From: Arenicola marina
Taxonomy: Eukaryota > Annelida > Polychaeta > Arenicolidae
Assembly (NCBI GenBank): GCA_964019135.1
Contig: OZ025258.1
Coordinates: forward strand, 10,435,961 to 10,499,960
Reading direction: 5' to 3'
Length of the DNA stretch: 64,000 nucleotides
The notes under the pieces are model-generated. The model had not been told where the DNA came from. It did no database searches and saw only the letters and a list, made by a program, of their open reading frames with translations. This document shows, piece after piece, positions 1-10,686 of the stretch (positions are counted from its first letter, which is position 1; each line of letters starts with the position of its first letter). The position numbers and the translations under genes were made by a program.

Positions 1-2253
1 CATGGTATTTGAGGAGTCATCGATCACGAGATTAGTCTCCGCCCATCGATTCTTAATAACAACGTCTTGCAAATCAAAAAGAGGCGGGTCGGGTCGCTCG
101 CCGCGCATGCGCCATATGTATTGATCGCATCGTCCAACAGGGGACGCAGTCGCCAACCACGGACGCTCCTTCGGCGACCAAATCACGGCAGGAACAGCTC
201 GAAAGAAGCTTTCCTGCGCAGGCAGGAAAAGCACCTTATAACCACAGAATTCACAACAGTTTCGCATGTACGTTTGCATGTACGCAGCAACCAGTCTGTT
301 AGATCAAAATAAAACAAAATAACAATGACACCGCCCCCCCCCCCCCCCACCCTCACCATCTTCTCCGCTAGTATTAATAATTAATGCTAATGATTCCAGT
401 TTAAGCGACCCATAATGGACCCGCAAGACAATACTAATGCCCGGTTTATAGCGTAAGAAATGAATAGCAAAAAAAAAAAAATCAACCTCACATGAAATCT
501 AATTCAAAGGTTCACAACTGCGAACTCCATGATGTTGTCGCGTTGGAGGCACCAAAGCGGACCACGTGACAGGTTTCATCAGAGCCGACGCCAGCGTGAC
601 CCGCCCATAGGCCACGAGGGACTGCACGCACCGATATTAAAATCACCATCAAGCACACTGACACTCTCGAGCTGGGTTTCATGAATGCAGATGTGCATGG
701 AAGATTCAATCTCACATCGAAGAAATCTCGGGACTTTCGCGTTGCGGATGCTATAAATTACACACAGATATAATCACTGGCTTTACATAATGCAGCCAGA
801 GACCAGGGGAGTGTGGCGAAGGGGTCAGGGCAATTGGATGATAACACACGTGGGTCGGCCAGGCGCATAATAATTTATAATCGTTGAAGTGGGGCTGAGT
901 AAATAGGCTCCCGGGGTGACAAGTTTTGCTCCCATCGGTTTATGTTTTCCCGATCATCATGCAGACATCATCACAAAGCTATCGTGATTGATAAGTTACC
1001 CAGCAGATATTAACTCCCAAATTATTCTACAACCGACTGCAGATTGTGCAGTCTTTAGGAGCAAAAATCGCGCGAGGGGCAGGGGGGGGGGGGTGGACGC
1101 GGGTGCGGGTGCGGGTGGACGCACGCGGGGTGACGGTGGCTCACTGGCCCGGCCACGCTCGACCCCGGAATCCCTCCAAATTTTGCCTCCGTTGCCATGG
1201 TATTTGAGGAGTCATCGATCACGAGATTAGTCTCCGCCCATCGATTCTTAATAACAACGTCTTGCAAATCAAAAAGAGGCGGGTTGGGTCGCTCGCCGCG
1301 CATGCGCCATATGTATTGATCGCATCGTCCAACAGGGGACGCAGTCGCCAACCACGGACGCTCCTTCGGCGACCAAATCACGGCAGGAACAGCTCGAGAG
1401 AAGCCTTCCTGCACAGGCAGGAAAAGCACCTTATAACCACAGAATTCACAACAGTTTCGCATAGTTTGCACGTACGCAGCAACCAGTCTGTTCGATCAAA
1501 ATAAAACAAAATAACAATGACACCGCCCCCCCCCACCCTCACCATCTTCTCCGCTAGTATTAATAATTAATGCTAATGATTCCAGTTTAAGCGACCCATA
1601 ATGGACCCGGAAGACAATACTAATGCCCGGTTTATGGCGTAAGAAATGAATAGCAAAAAAAAAAAATCAACCTCACATGAAATCTAATTCAAAGGTTCAC
1701 AACTGCGAACTCCATGATGTTGTCGCGTTGGAGGCACCAAAGCGGACCACGTGACAGGTTTCATCAGAGCCGACGCCAGCGTGACCCGCCCATAGGCCAC
1801 GAGGGACTGCACGCACCGATATTAAAATCACCATCAAGCACACTGACACTCTCGAGCTGGGTTTCATGAATGCAGATGTGCATGGAAGATTCAATCTCAC
1901 ATCGAAGAAATCTCGGGACTTTCGCGTTGCGGATGCTATAAATTACACACAGATATAATCACTGGCTTTACATAATGCAGCCAGAGACCAGGGGAGTGTG
2001 GCGAAGGGGTCAGGGCAATTGGATGATAACACACGTGGGGTCGGCCAGGCGCATAATAATTTATAATCGTTGAAGTGGGGCTGAGTAAATAGGCTCCCGG
2101 GGTGACAAGTTTTGCTCCCATCGGTTTATGTTTTCCCGATCATCATGCAGACATCATCACAAAGCTATCGTGATTGATAAGTTACCCAGCAGATATTAAC
2201 TCCCAAATTATTCTACAACCGACTGCAGATTGTGCAGTCTTTAGGAGCAAAAA
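1..2253. repeat. 1.2-kb tandem duplication
   Basis: Bases 1-1068 recur almost unchanged at 1196-2253, a period of about 1195 bp. Copy 1 carries about 127 bp more (1069-1195, G-rich) that is absent after copy 2, and copy 1 probably starts left of the window. Differences seen by eye are few: a shorter poly-C tract in copy 2, a few substitutions near 270/1463 and 450/1637, and one extra G near 2040. The low divergence implies a recent duplication or homogenisation. It lies in what should be a downstream intron of Nup88. No Nup88 exon was recognised inside it. A 138-codon minus-strand open frame (1471-1055) crosses the copy junction; its product is not recognised. Confidence 0.9.
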
Positions 2254-2375
2254 TGAAGGATGGACGTTATATATCTTACAGATTATAAAAATAGTAACAA
2301 TAGTAGACCTTTTGAGAAGTAGAAGAAGACGAAAATGGTTACTGTGGCGCAGCCATTATAATAGGACACTTACAA

Positions 2376-2487
2376 GTCAATTCTCTTGTACTACTAAGTC
2401 AATTCTCTTGTACTACTAAGTCAATTCTCTTGTACTACTAAGTCAATTCTCTTGTACTACTAAGTCAATTCTCTTGTACTACTAATA
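2376..2487. repeat. 22-bp minisatellite, about 5 copies
   Basis: The unit AAGTCAATTCTCTTGTACTACT-like (22 bp) is repeated about five times with almost no divergence. It sits between the 1.2-kb duplication and the 35-bp array. No gene is visible in it. Confidence 0.9.
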
Positions 2488-2494
2488 CTTATCG

Positions 2495-3840
2495 GTCAAG
2501 GTGAAAGGTTACCTTTGTGGTGCCGGACGGTGCAAGGTTACCTTTGGGGAGCCAGACGGGGAAGGTGAAAGGTTACCTTTGTGGTGCCAGACGGGGAAGG
2601 TGAAAGGTTACCTTTGTGGTGCCAGACGGGGAAGGTGAAAGGTTACCTTTGTGGTGCCAGACGGGGAAGGTGAAAGGTTACCTTTGTGGTGCCAGACGGG
2701 GAAGGTGAAAGGTTACTTTTGTGGTGCCAGACGGGGAAGGTGAAAGGTTACCTTTGTGGTGCCAGACGGGGAAGGTGAAAGGTTACCTTTGTGGTGCCAG
2801 ACGGGGAAGGTGAAAGGTTACCTTTGTGGTGCCAGACGGGGAAGGTGAAAGGTTAGCTTTGTGGTGCCAGACGGGGAAGGTGAAAGGTTACCTTTGTGGT
2901 GCCAGACGGGGAAGGTGAAAGGTTACTTTTGTGGTGCCAGACGGGGAAGGTGAAAGGTTACCTTTGGGGAGCCAGACTGACCAGGTGAAAGGTTACCGTT
3001 GTGGTGCCAGACGGGGCAGGTGAAAGGTTACCTTTGCGGTGCCAGACGGGGCAGGTGAAAGGTTACCTTTGTGGTGCCAGACGGGGCAGGTGAAAGGTTA
3101 CCTTTGTGGTGCCAGACGGGGCAGGTGAAAGGTTACCTTTGTGGTGCCAGACGGGGCAGGTGAAAGGTTACCTTTGTGGTGCCAGACGGGGCAGGTGAAA
3201 GGTTACCTTTGTGGTGCCAGACTGACCAGTTGAAAGGTTACCTTTGTGGAGTCAGACGGGGCACATTAAAGATTACCTTTGTGGAGCCGGACGGGGCAGG
3301 CAAAAGATTACCTTTATGGAGCCAGACGGGGCACATTAAAGGTTACCTTTGTGAAGTCAGACAGGGCAGATGTAAGGTTACTGGGGCAAGGTCATGGGTT
3401 TCCTTTGTGGACCCAGACGGTAAGGTCAACGGTTACCTTTGTGGAGCCAGACGGGGCAGGTGAAAGGTTACCGGAGCAAGGTCAGAAGGTTACCTTTGTG
3501 GAGCCAGACGGGGCACGTTTAAAGGTTACCTTTGTGGAGCCTGACGGGGCAAGGTCAACGGTTACCTCTGTGGAACCAGACGGGGCAAGGTGAAAGGTTA
3601 CCTTTGTGGAGCCAGACGGGGCACGTTTAAAGGTTACCTTTGTGGAGCCAGACGGGGCAAGGTAAACGGTTACCTTTGTGGAACCAGACGGGGCAAGGTC
3701 AAACGTTACCTTTGTGCAACCAGACGGGGCAAGGTCAAAGGTTACCTTTGTGGTGCCAGACGGGGCAAGGTGAACGGTTACCTTTGTGGAACCAGACGGG
3801 GCAAGGTCAAAGGTTACCTTTGTGGAGCCAGACGGGGCAG
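2495..3840. repeat. 35-bp minisatellite made from a Nup88 splice-donor junction
   Basis: About 38 units of 35 bp (some 36-37 bp), each with core GGTTACCTTTGTGG, then GCCAGACGGGG. Read on the minus strand the unit is the last 19-20 bases of Nup88 exon 6 (encoding PVWLHK) followed by the intron start GTAACC, so every intact unit contains a copy of the 5' splice site. Units next to the exon carry its exact CTCCACAAAG form. Distal units (2560-2940) carry CACCACAAAG and are nearly identical to one another, suggesting expansion away from the exon followed by homogenisation. About thirty units keep an intact AAAG/GTAACC-type junction by eye count. Units at 2711, 2851, 2921 and around 3376-3466 are altered at the junction. 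Confidence 0.95.
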
Positions 3841-3998
3841 GTGAAGTCCTCCATCTCGTCAGCCTCGGGTTGGTCGGGGTGGAGGGGTGCGGTGGTGAGG
3901 GCCAGCTCCAGCTCAATGCTCTCATACACGTGGAGACTGCGGGTCGGGGGCCAGTCCGCCGACCACCCGTCCTCCGTGCTGCTGGCATCGAACTGCGA
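3818..3998 (-). CDS. Nup88 exon 6 (donor seeded the 35-bp array)
   Basis: 181 bases, acceptor GTCGACAG/TCGCAG (an alternative acceptor lies 6 bases on) and donor CACAAAG/GTAACC. It encodes [28 protein letters not shown], an acidic loop and [11 protein letters not shown], aligning with vertebrate YVFECVELELAL...DFSCPVKLHR. Read-through past the donor meets an in-frame stop after three codons (GNL). The next expected exon (vertebrate DPKCPSRYHC region) is not seen in the window. Confidence 0.92.
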
Positions 3999-6900
3999 CT
4001 GTCGACACGCCACGAGATGCATTTCAGTGTATGGTAAAATAGCTCTTGATTATCTGCATGGTAAATACGCGAGTCTCCATCAATTAGTCAAAGTATACAT
4101 TTGTAACGAGCAGTTGTGAGCTGATAACACTGAGGATGAGCTTACTATATCGCGACATACCAATCACTGTAATGTAAACTGTTACACTGCATGTAAACTG
4201 TTACACTGCATGTAACTGTTACACTGTATGTAAACTGTTACACTGTATGTAAACTGCTTAAATATTTCTCCAACCATATAACAATATATACAAAACCAGA
4301 AATATGCTGGACTTTACAGATTTGATTTGATTTGATTGGGGCTTAACGGCACTTTCAGCCTGGAAGGCCATATCCTGCCATATTGGTTTAAGGTTATTCT
4401 AAATAAGTCAAGAGTCAATATTAAAACCCTGAAAATCAATACATGTGATATGAATAAAACCATGAATGTAGTCTTTGTGGAATCGATTAATAGATTAATA
4501 AAACCCTGAGGGTATCAAGTAATATGATTGAGCAGATTGTCATAAAACCATGAAAGTGATGGCTTTACAGAAAGGACATCGTTTATGGTTTATGCAAACT
4601 ACCAACAGCTTTCACTTGCTCCCGTGGATATTCAAAATCAGCGCTGACGTCACACGTGTGATAGAGAAATAAAACAGCCTGTACCACCACTTCGCTGGCG
4701 TCCTCGCGGTCGTAGTCCAGGACGACGCAGTGGTAGAGTCTGCCTTCCTCCGTGGACACCACGAGGACGGGGGGCTGAGAGGCCAGACACAGTAAGGAAC
4801 AGGCGTCGGTGCCGTAGTTGTCCTCAGCGGGCGGGTACATGGGCATGGGGCCCGGTACGGGGTAGCTGCAACAGCAAACAACCGTGACGCCTAATGCATA
4901 AACCACATCTTCGTATCAGTTACAGTGGTTTTTAAATTATGAACAATATCTTACCACTCACCCAAGAAGAAACACGTGTGATGGGAGGGTGTTTGATTTG
5001 TATTCCAAGTCACCACGTGGCAACATATCAAATTATAGATAAAATATATTAAAATCACCATGCATTTTCTGAATCGTTGAAAAATCGTTGTATCTGATAC
5101 TAAAGAAGAAACGAACATTTCTTTATTCAACAAGAAATCAGTTCTCCATCGCCAAGGACAACAAGGGGAGTCAGTTCGAATGAACGGGTTTGGAAACCGA
5201 ACAAAAATTACTCATCAGGAGGAATTCATATCATAAACTCCGACACAACATAAAACTGTCCGCTGAGCATGTTAAAGAACCAGCCCATGAAATGTATTGG
5301 TGTTTCAGGCCGCTTTTGTGGGCCAAGGAGCATCACGGCACGATGAATGATGAACGGAGCAAACATGCCCCAGATGAGGTGCCCGGATTTCAACGATGAC
5401 CGGGTTTAGTGCACTGACCACCACACCAGTGAGACCCCACAAACCAGCACAACAACAAACCTTTTCGAGTCGAGAGGGATGATGACCTGGAAGACTTCCC
5501 CGTTGCCCCACAGCACGAAGGCCGGCCATCCGCGCTCTGCCGTCTCATCCCTGTCCAGCGCGCGCCCCTTGCTCTTCCGTTTTGGCGCCAAGTCGATGGG
5601 GGGTCCGAAGTCAAACGACACTGCGGCGTCTCCGAGCACGCGCTGCAGGGAGAGGATGGACAGGGCGCTTGACCGGAAACTGGCTTGGTCAGACGCGCAC
5701 GAGGTCAGGAAGATGTTGTGAAGGGCTTCACGGGGGTCATCCAAGGCATATGTTCTGAAAACAATGTGTACACATAAGCATTTATATGTCAAAAATACAA
5801 AACATGTCTGACATATCTAAATAAAAAAGAAAAATTCATGTTCTAACTTAACTAATTGAGAAGTTAGAAGTTACAATTAGGATCTGCATTTATATATACA
5901 ATAAACCAGTATCTTGTGTCAATGAAGTGAATTGGGCAAACAAGAACAGAGAAACGTCATATATCTCTTAACAGCTATCAGTCCTCATAGCTTTCTTCAC
6001 AGAGCTCTTAGTGATCTATAATCAATTCGACAGTTGCCAGATTACAGTACAAATAATTTTCAGTTCTCACAGCCCACTGCATAAGTCCTTGAACCCAAAT
6101 ATTGATAGTGTGATATCTCGGCCCAGGCCGGGTGAATACAAGACACCAAAAGCCTCGGGCCAAACGGGAAGTTCCCTTTCGTCTAATGCGTTTGGTGTTC
6201 GCTCGGGAAGGTCGCCGGTTCGAATCCCGCCAGTTCGGGTAGTAAACTTTCGGCGTCCATTCGGGCCTGGGACCAGAAGTACTACAATATCATTGATATG
6301 ATATGAAGTTACTGTACCTCATATTGTTGTCCGAAGTGAGTAATGTGATGTGGGTATCTGGACTTCCTGGGTGCCAGGCTGCATGCAACAGCTTACAGCT
6401 TGAGCCAATGAAGAGACGCTCTGCCACTGGGATTGTCCTGGAGGCAAAGCAAATAAATGTACCAATAATAATCAATATTGACTCCCAATTAGGTATTTAT
6501 AACAGCATTCACAAGTACTACTCGTAACATATTTATCTGACAATGAGAAGGTTTATCTTTGCCATATATTTTATTGGATTAATAGTATAATTTTATTATG
6601 ATATTCAGTTTCTTGGTACAAATTAATGAATAATTTCTATAAATGTAATGTATAGTAATTTAGAGCTCAACTTTTTCAAGTGAAACTTCTTCTTACTTGC
6701 AAAGAATTCTTTCCTTTCCTCCTTCATACATGCCATACCGGCCACGTCTTTGTGGAAGCTGTATCACGGAGAGCCCCTTCTTCCCCACCAATGCTAAATA
6801 TGCTCCGGTGACACTGAACAGCAGCGAGTCCACTGCAAACACTGGTGGAGATGTCAGCGTAAGTCTCTAACAAAAATAAAGAAACAAATACACATGTCAG

Positions 6901-9474
6901 TTTTGGTTGCTCAGACCCTTGACTGCATTTATAACAATGAAGAAGGAGTCTCATAATGAAGGGGCTTTAACATGTAAAAGTGTTCTGTGCATGGCGAAAA
7001 GCCTGTATAACAGGTATTTGTATAATGCAGGGACCACTGTAGAACAGATCTGAAATTGCCATTCTCACCATATTAAATATTTTTAGATTTGCTAGGTGGC
7101 TCACATGACATGTCAATACATGTTTTTTTGCCCAAGGGAAAGAGTCGAAAATAGGAAGTACCTAATACCTTATATAGAAAATAATGTGCAATTAAGTAAT
7201 TTCTGCTACTTCCAATTTTGTGTATTCTAATGTCCAGTAAATGGGATTCAATTTGCAACATAGATCTTTTTATCTAATTATGTTCAGCCTTTTCCAAATG
7301 AACTTGAATATATGCAGGCTGTCCAGCACACCGAATGAAAAAGTAGGACAAAAGTAAGAATGGAAATACAGAAAAAGTAGGACCAAAGTAGGAAAATAGA
7401 AGCAAAAAGTATGACTCAAATAGCATATGTAGCAACATTATTCCAGATAAACAAATGACAAAAAGTTATGTTACTGAGAAAATGCTTTTTAGAACATTTC
7501 TTATATGCTGCTCAATTGTACCTGTATTTTCATTATTAGAACTTGACAGACACTAGTGTTGATTTAAAGATATCTCAGGACGCAAAAACAAAATACCTCT
7601 GACTTTTGCAATAATAGAAGCGATATACACACTTTTACAGCAATTCACAACATTTTGAAATTGCGCCTGGTGAAACAAATACCAAAAAGTAATAACATGT
7701 AGGTATTTTGAAGAAAAAGTAGGAAAAATAGGATGAAGACAAAAAAGTAGGAAAAAGTAGGATCACTGGACAGCCTGTAATATGCTTAAAGTTACTATTT
7801 TAACAACCAGTGAATATTGGATGAGCAGGGAAGCACTAACTTTTGTGCTGATGTCAACATACTGATATAACCAGCATAAAGAAAATCTTCCAAAAATAGG
7901 GTGCATTAACTTCTTACTAATGTATAATGTTTACACCTGTTCTAATAGTGTAGGTGCCTATCTAATATCTGATGGAACCCTCCTCTGCCAAATTTGTAAA
8001 TATATAGTAACTGTAATTAAGGTAACAAAACTAAACAACTCTACTCAAGCCCAAAGAGGAAGAAGAGTGTTACAGTTAGGTTAATTGTATATGCAGCATG
8101 CTTTGACCCCTTTTGGTCATGTCGCACCATTGGGAAAAGAAGAGGAGCAATGTCTCTGGGCTAACCCCCTACTCTTTGCAAAGAAAGATAAAAGACCTTT
8201 ATCCTGCGGCCACAGACTTTACTACAGCAGGGCTCCAACCACTAATCCACATGGGTTATTACTGTAACTGGCTACTAATTGTGTGGGGCTTTTTACTGTA
8301 ACCAGCTACTGATTGTGTATGGCTTTTTACTGTAACCTGCTACTGATTATGTGGGGGCATTGTGATGGCTCTTGCCGCTAATTGGCTATTGTGCTGGCTC
8401 TTGCTGCTAATTGGCTATTGTACTGGCTCTTGCAGCTAATTGGCTATTTTTCATGACTTTCATGAGATAGGGAAGAGGAGCAATGTCTCTGGGCTAACCC
8501 CCTACTCTTTGCAAAGAGAGATATAAGATCTTTATCCTGCGACTACATAGACTTTACTACAGCAAGGCTCCAACCACTAATCCACATAGATTATTACTGT
8601 AACCGGCTACTGATTGTGTGGGGCTTTTTACTGTAACCAGCTACTGATTGTGTATCGCTTTTTCCTGTAACCTGCTACTGATTATGTAGGCATATTGTGC
8701 TGGCTCTTGCCGCTAATTGGCTATTTTTCATGACTTCACTATATTACTGGTCATGGATCATTCAGCACTATTTTACAGACAGGTTTCACTGCTGGAACAT
8801 TGCACTAAGACACTGCCAGCAAAATACAGTGTTTCGCTATTTTATTGGTATGTTTTCATGCCAGACATGGCACAGACATATGCCAGGCAAAATATAGGTA
8901 TTATGCCATTTTATCGGCATGTTTCAGTGCTGGAATATGGCACTGAAACAAGTTTATACCCAATTATCACTGTATAATGCTTCATTTTATTGCTCAGTCT
9001 TATCATGAATGACAATAATAGCCTAGGAGTTGTTGAACTTGTATAAAAAAGTGTTTGTGCACAATCTTTCTTTGATTTTCAAATCTGCCCCCCCCCCCCC
9101 TGCAGGAATCTCTTATATTTTGAAAAAATGTAGTGGATTCCCAACCAAGGTAACCCTTATTATACAGCCGGTCTTCATTTCGTGCAATTGTTGGGAAGAC
9201 AATGACAATGTACCTGATACGGAGGTCTGGTAACACCACTGGCACTGCGAGAGCCGGTGGCACGGACCTCCTTTTCACTTTCATTTTCAATGTATTTTAA
9301 ATTTGTGGCTAAAATGCACGAATCATATGGGTTCCAAACATATATTTCACTGTCTTTGACGACAATCCACTTTTTGCTTTCATTGCCAACATTGAGATTG
9401 TCACGGTTTTCTCTTAAATCTTCAAATAGTTTATGTTGTCTCAAAAGTTTCCGCCAATCCATGGAGGCCGCCAT
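3818..9474 (-). CDS. Nucleoporin Nup88, N-terminal exons (partial gene)
   Basis: Nup88 is a linker nucleoporin on the cytoplasmic side of the nuclear pore, where it anchors Nup214 and is needed for protein and mRNA export. Six exons on the minus strand join in phase: 9474-9214, 6866-6697, 6437-6318, 5754-5461, 4865-4685 and 3998-3818, giving about 402 residues. Conserved blocks in family order are [34 protein letters not shown]...[53 protein letters not shown] and [10 protein letters not shown]. This is the N-terminal beta-propeller; vertebrate Nup88 is about 740 residues, so the C-terminal coiled-coil half lies beyond the left edge. The start at 9474 (MAASMDW) has a G at +4; an in-frame ATG 18 bases upstream is possible. 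The gene is head to head with Cux. Confidence 0.95.
4163..4262. repeat. ~21-bp tandem repeat, about 5 copies
   Basis: Repeats of ATGTAAACTGTTACACTGC/T about 20-21 bp long, with small length changes, in the intron between Nup88 exons 5 and 6. Confidence 0.85.
4685..4865 (-). CDS. Nup88 exon 5
   Basis: 181 bases, acceptor TGTTGCAG/C and donor GTGGTG/GTACAG. It encodes (S)[47 protein letters not shown] and a short acidic tail. The PLPMHPAAEDNYGYDAC and LYHCVVL blocks are family hallmarks. The exact donor could also lie one codon earlier. Confidence 0.92.
5286..5440 (-). repeat. tRNA-derived SINE copy, family A
   Basis: This stretch matches 21262-21470: both contain GGTGTTTYAGGCCGCTTTTGTG, GCCAAGG, TGCCCCAGAT and end in a CACTACACCAG-type block. 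On the minus strand that end reads like a tRNA 5' half with an A-box-like TGGTGTAGTGG (here TGGTGTGGTGG). It lies in the Nup88 intron next to exon 4 and is diverged. Confidence 0.7.
5461..5754 (-). CDS. Nup88 exon 4
   Basis: 294 bases, acceptor TTTTCAG/AACATAT and donor AAAAG/GTTTGT; phase 2 on both sides. It encodes (R)[31 protein letters not shown], a basic/acidic loop ([16 protein letters not shown]) and [20 protein letters not shown]. The VAFDFGP-type signature is diagnostic for Nup88. Confidence 0.93.
6143..6285 (+). repeat. tRNA-like SINE fragment
   Basis: Contains a near-perfect pol III B box, GGTTCGAATCC (about 6217-6227), preceded by TCTAATGCGTTTGGTG, which could be a decayed A box, and followed by a non-tRNA body. 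It shows no full cloverleaf, so it is a tRNA-derived repeat rather than a tRNA gene. It lies just downstream of Nup88 exon 3 in the intron. Confidence 0.55.
6318..6437 (-). CDS. Nup88 exon 3
   Basis: 120 bases, acceptor GCCTCCAG/G and donor ATGAG/GTACAG. It encodes (K)[30 protein letters not shown] and NNM(R), closely matching the vertebrate TTPVAERFF...HAAWYPS...VVLLTSDN block. Confidence 0.95.
6697..6866 (-). CDS. Nup88 exon 2
   Basis: 170 bases, acceptor TTTGTTAG/AGA at 6866 and donor TGCAA/GTAAG at 6697; enters phase 0, leaves phase 2. The translation starts [19 protein letters not shown] and contains [15 protein letters not shown], matching the family pattern of 'RLLCINPP' followed by 'VALIGIKGLMVLELP'. 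Confidence 0.93.
7315..7777. mobile_element. MITE-like element with 12-bp terminal inverted repeats
   Basis: The ends CAGGCTGTCCAG (7315-7326) and CTGGACAGCCTG (7766-7777) are perfect inverted repeats 463 bp apart. Inside each end are AAAGTAGGA-type subterminal repeats. No coding capacity is visible. The CAG...CTG ends resemble hAT-type MITEs; the flanks AATATATG and TAATATGC are similar but are not a clean 8-bp duplication. Confidence 0.55.
8085..8240 (-). repeat. SINE-like repeat copy, family B
   Basis: Read on the minus strand this matches 63430-63650: GTTNGAGCC, then GCTGT, GGCCGCAGGATAAAG, an AGGGGGTTA block and GACCAAAAG. It lies in the intron between Nup88 exons 1 and 2. The tRNA-like head, at higher coordinates, is decayed. 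Confidence 0.7.
8139..8736. repeat. 333-bp local tandem duplication
   Basis: 8139-8460 recurs at 8472-8736 with period 333 (for example AGAGGAGCAATGTCTCTGGG at 8141 and 8474). Both contain shorter internal repeats of ACTGTAACCNGCTACTGATT and TGGCTCTTGC. Part of the first copy is SINE family B. Confidence 0.85.
9214..9474 (-). CDS. Nup88 exon 1 (start codon)
   Basis: 87 codons from ATG at 9474 to the donor CAG/GTACAT at 9214, ending in phase 0 at ...RPPYQ. It contains [19 protein letters not shown], then the first propeller strand [21 protein letters not shown] joins R of exon 2, as in vertebrate Nup88 (YQ-RLL). The start ATGGCGGCC overlaps a YY1-like motif. Confidence 0.92.
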
Positions 9475-9537
9475 GATGAAAATGTGCACCACGTCGTGGG
9501 ATCAACTCAATACGACGCATATTTGTTCTACTTGTCA

Positions 9538-9552
9538 CCACCAGAGGGAGCC
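9538..9552 (+). promoter_or_regulatory. CTCF-like motif near Nup88 start
   Basis: CCACCAGAGGGAGCC fits the CTCF core CCASYAGRKGGC with one departure. It is about 65 bases upstream of the Nup88 ATG, in plus orientation. Confidence 0.4.
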
Positions 9553-9964
9553 ACCGCCGAGCGTGCGGATTACGTTTTGTTTTGTCTTATTTCAACTGTT
9601 GTGCCATAGTGGAACAAATACATAGATCGATAAATGATACATAAAACTTGAGAGTCTCGTTAATAATAATATCAAATATCATCAAGCGTTATAATACAAT
9701 TTTCAGCGGGCGTACATCGTCGTTGATATAATTAAGACGGAGTTTGGCGGAATATATACATGCGTAGTAGATTGGGAAATGTGTTCTATGATCTCACAGA
9801 TGGAGGTGGATTAGTTCTAATTTTTCTAGATTTGGTTGCGGATGGACTTTTTAATTGAAAAAATAAATACGAGCAAATGTGGTCTTTTTCTACGTTTTTG
9901 ACCTCATTATAGTGAGATAATATTAAAAGAGAAGAAGCAAACTGGCATTATCAGAGTTTAAAAT

Positions 9965-10261
9965 TAAAGTTGCATGTCGAGTTCTTTCCCGCCAAAACTA
10001 AGCCCAGGCGAAATTTATATCAAAATTTGCAGATTTGCTACTTATACCAAAGCATCGCAAAGCACACAAACTGGTGACGTTTACCACTAAAATGAAAATT
10101 TGTATTAAATTGATATCAGGGGCAAGGCTAAGAGACACTGTTTGGCAGTCTGGCATGGGTGGAGTATAGACAAAAGAAATCTTGCATGATTCAAGGACTG
10201 ATTATTATTTGTATTTTGACCTCTTTAGTTTTGGCGGGAAAGAGCTCGACATGCAACTTTA
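9965..10261. mobile_element. MITE-like element in the divergent promoter
   Basis: Two 37-bp inverted arms (9965-10001 and 10225-10261) differ at one base and contain GTCGAGYTCTTTCCCGCC. The 297-bp span has no open frame. It looks like a small non-autonomous DNA transposon, but it could be a promoter palindrome; target-site duplication is not clear. Each arm carries TTTCCCGCC, an E2F-type site (TTTSSCGC). Confidence 0.55.
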
Positions 10262-10686
10262 AATGACAATATAGGTAGTTTTTATGCCCTCTTAGCCACT
10301 GAATCCTGCCATACCGACTGAGGCTACGCAGTCCACTCCTCCCACCGACTGCACGCTCAATGACACTATCGCTCCCACGACGTGTGCAACACACGCGGCG
10401 AGACTCTCGCGGTATCTCGTTTATTGACTAGGCGCTGTCTTCAAAACAAATCAGCGTGATTTCTGAGCTAATCTTTCACAGTCTTCCGACTGCGTTCCTT
10501 GGCAGACGACCTGAGATCAATCACCTCCAGTGTCTGCGGATAAACTCTGGGCGCTTTTAACGTGCATTCACTGTGGGCGAGAGACGCAATCGGCGAGAGT
10601 TCGAGAACTGATCAAGCCACGGATTCGATCCACAGGCCGCCTGGTCATGTGACCGATTGATTGGGTGTTCAGAGGAGGCAGGGAAG

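Larger units (their letters stand above)
9475..10686. promoter_or_regulatory. Shared divergent promoter region, Nup88 / Cux
   Basis: 1.2 kb between the start codons of two divergently transcribed genes. Nup88 (minus strand) starts ATGGCGGCC and Cux (plus) starts GGAAGATGGCTGCG; both overlap YY1-like motifs (AAGATGGCGGC type) common at housekeeping starts. Just before the Cux ATG are GTCATGTGAC (E-box/CLEAR-like) and GATTGATTGGG (inverted CCAAT). A CTCF-like CCACCAGAGGGAGCC lies at 9538-9552. No TATA box is evident near either start. A 297-bp inverted-repeat element sits in the middle (9965-10261). Transcription start sites cannot be placed from sequence alone. Confidence 0.6.

Noticed and set aside
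6143-6285. A tRNA gene suggested by a perfect B box.
   Set aside because: No acceptor stem or complete cloverleaf could be drawn; better as a tRNA-derived repeat.
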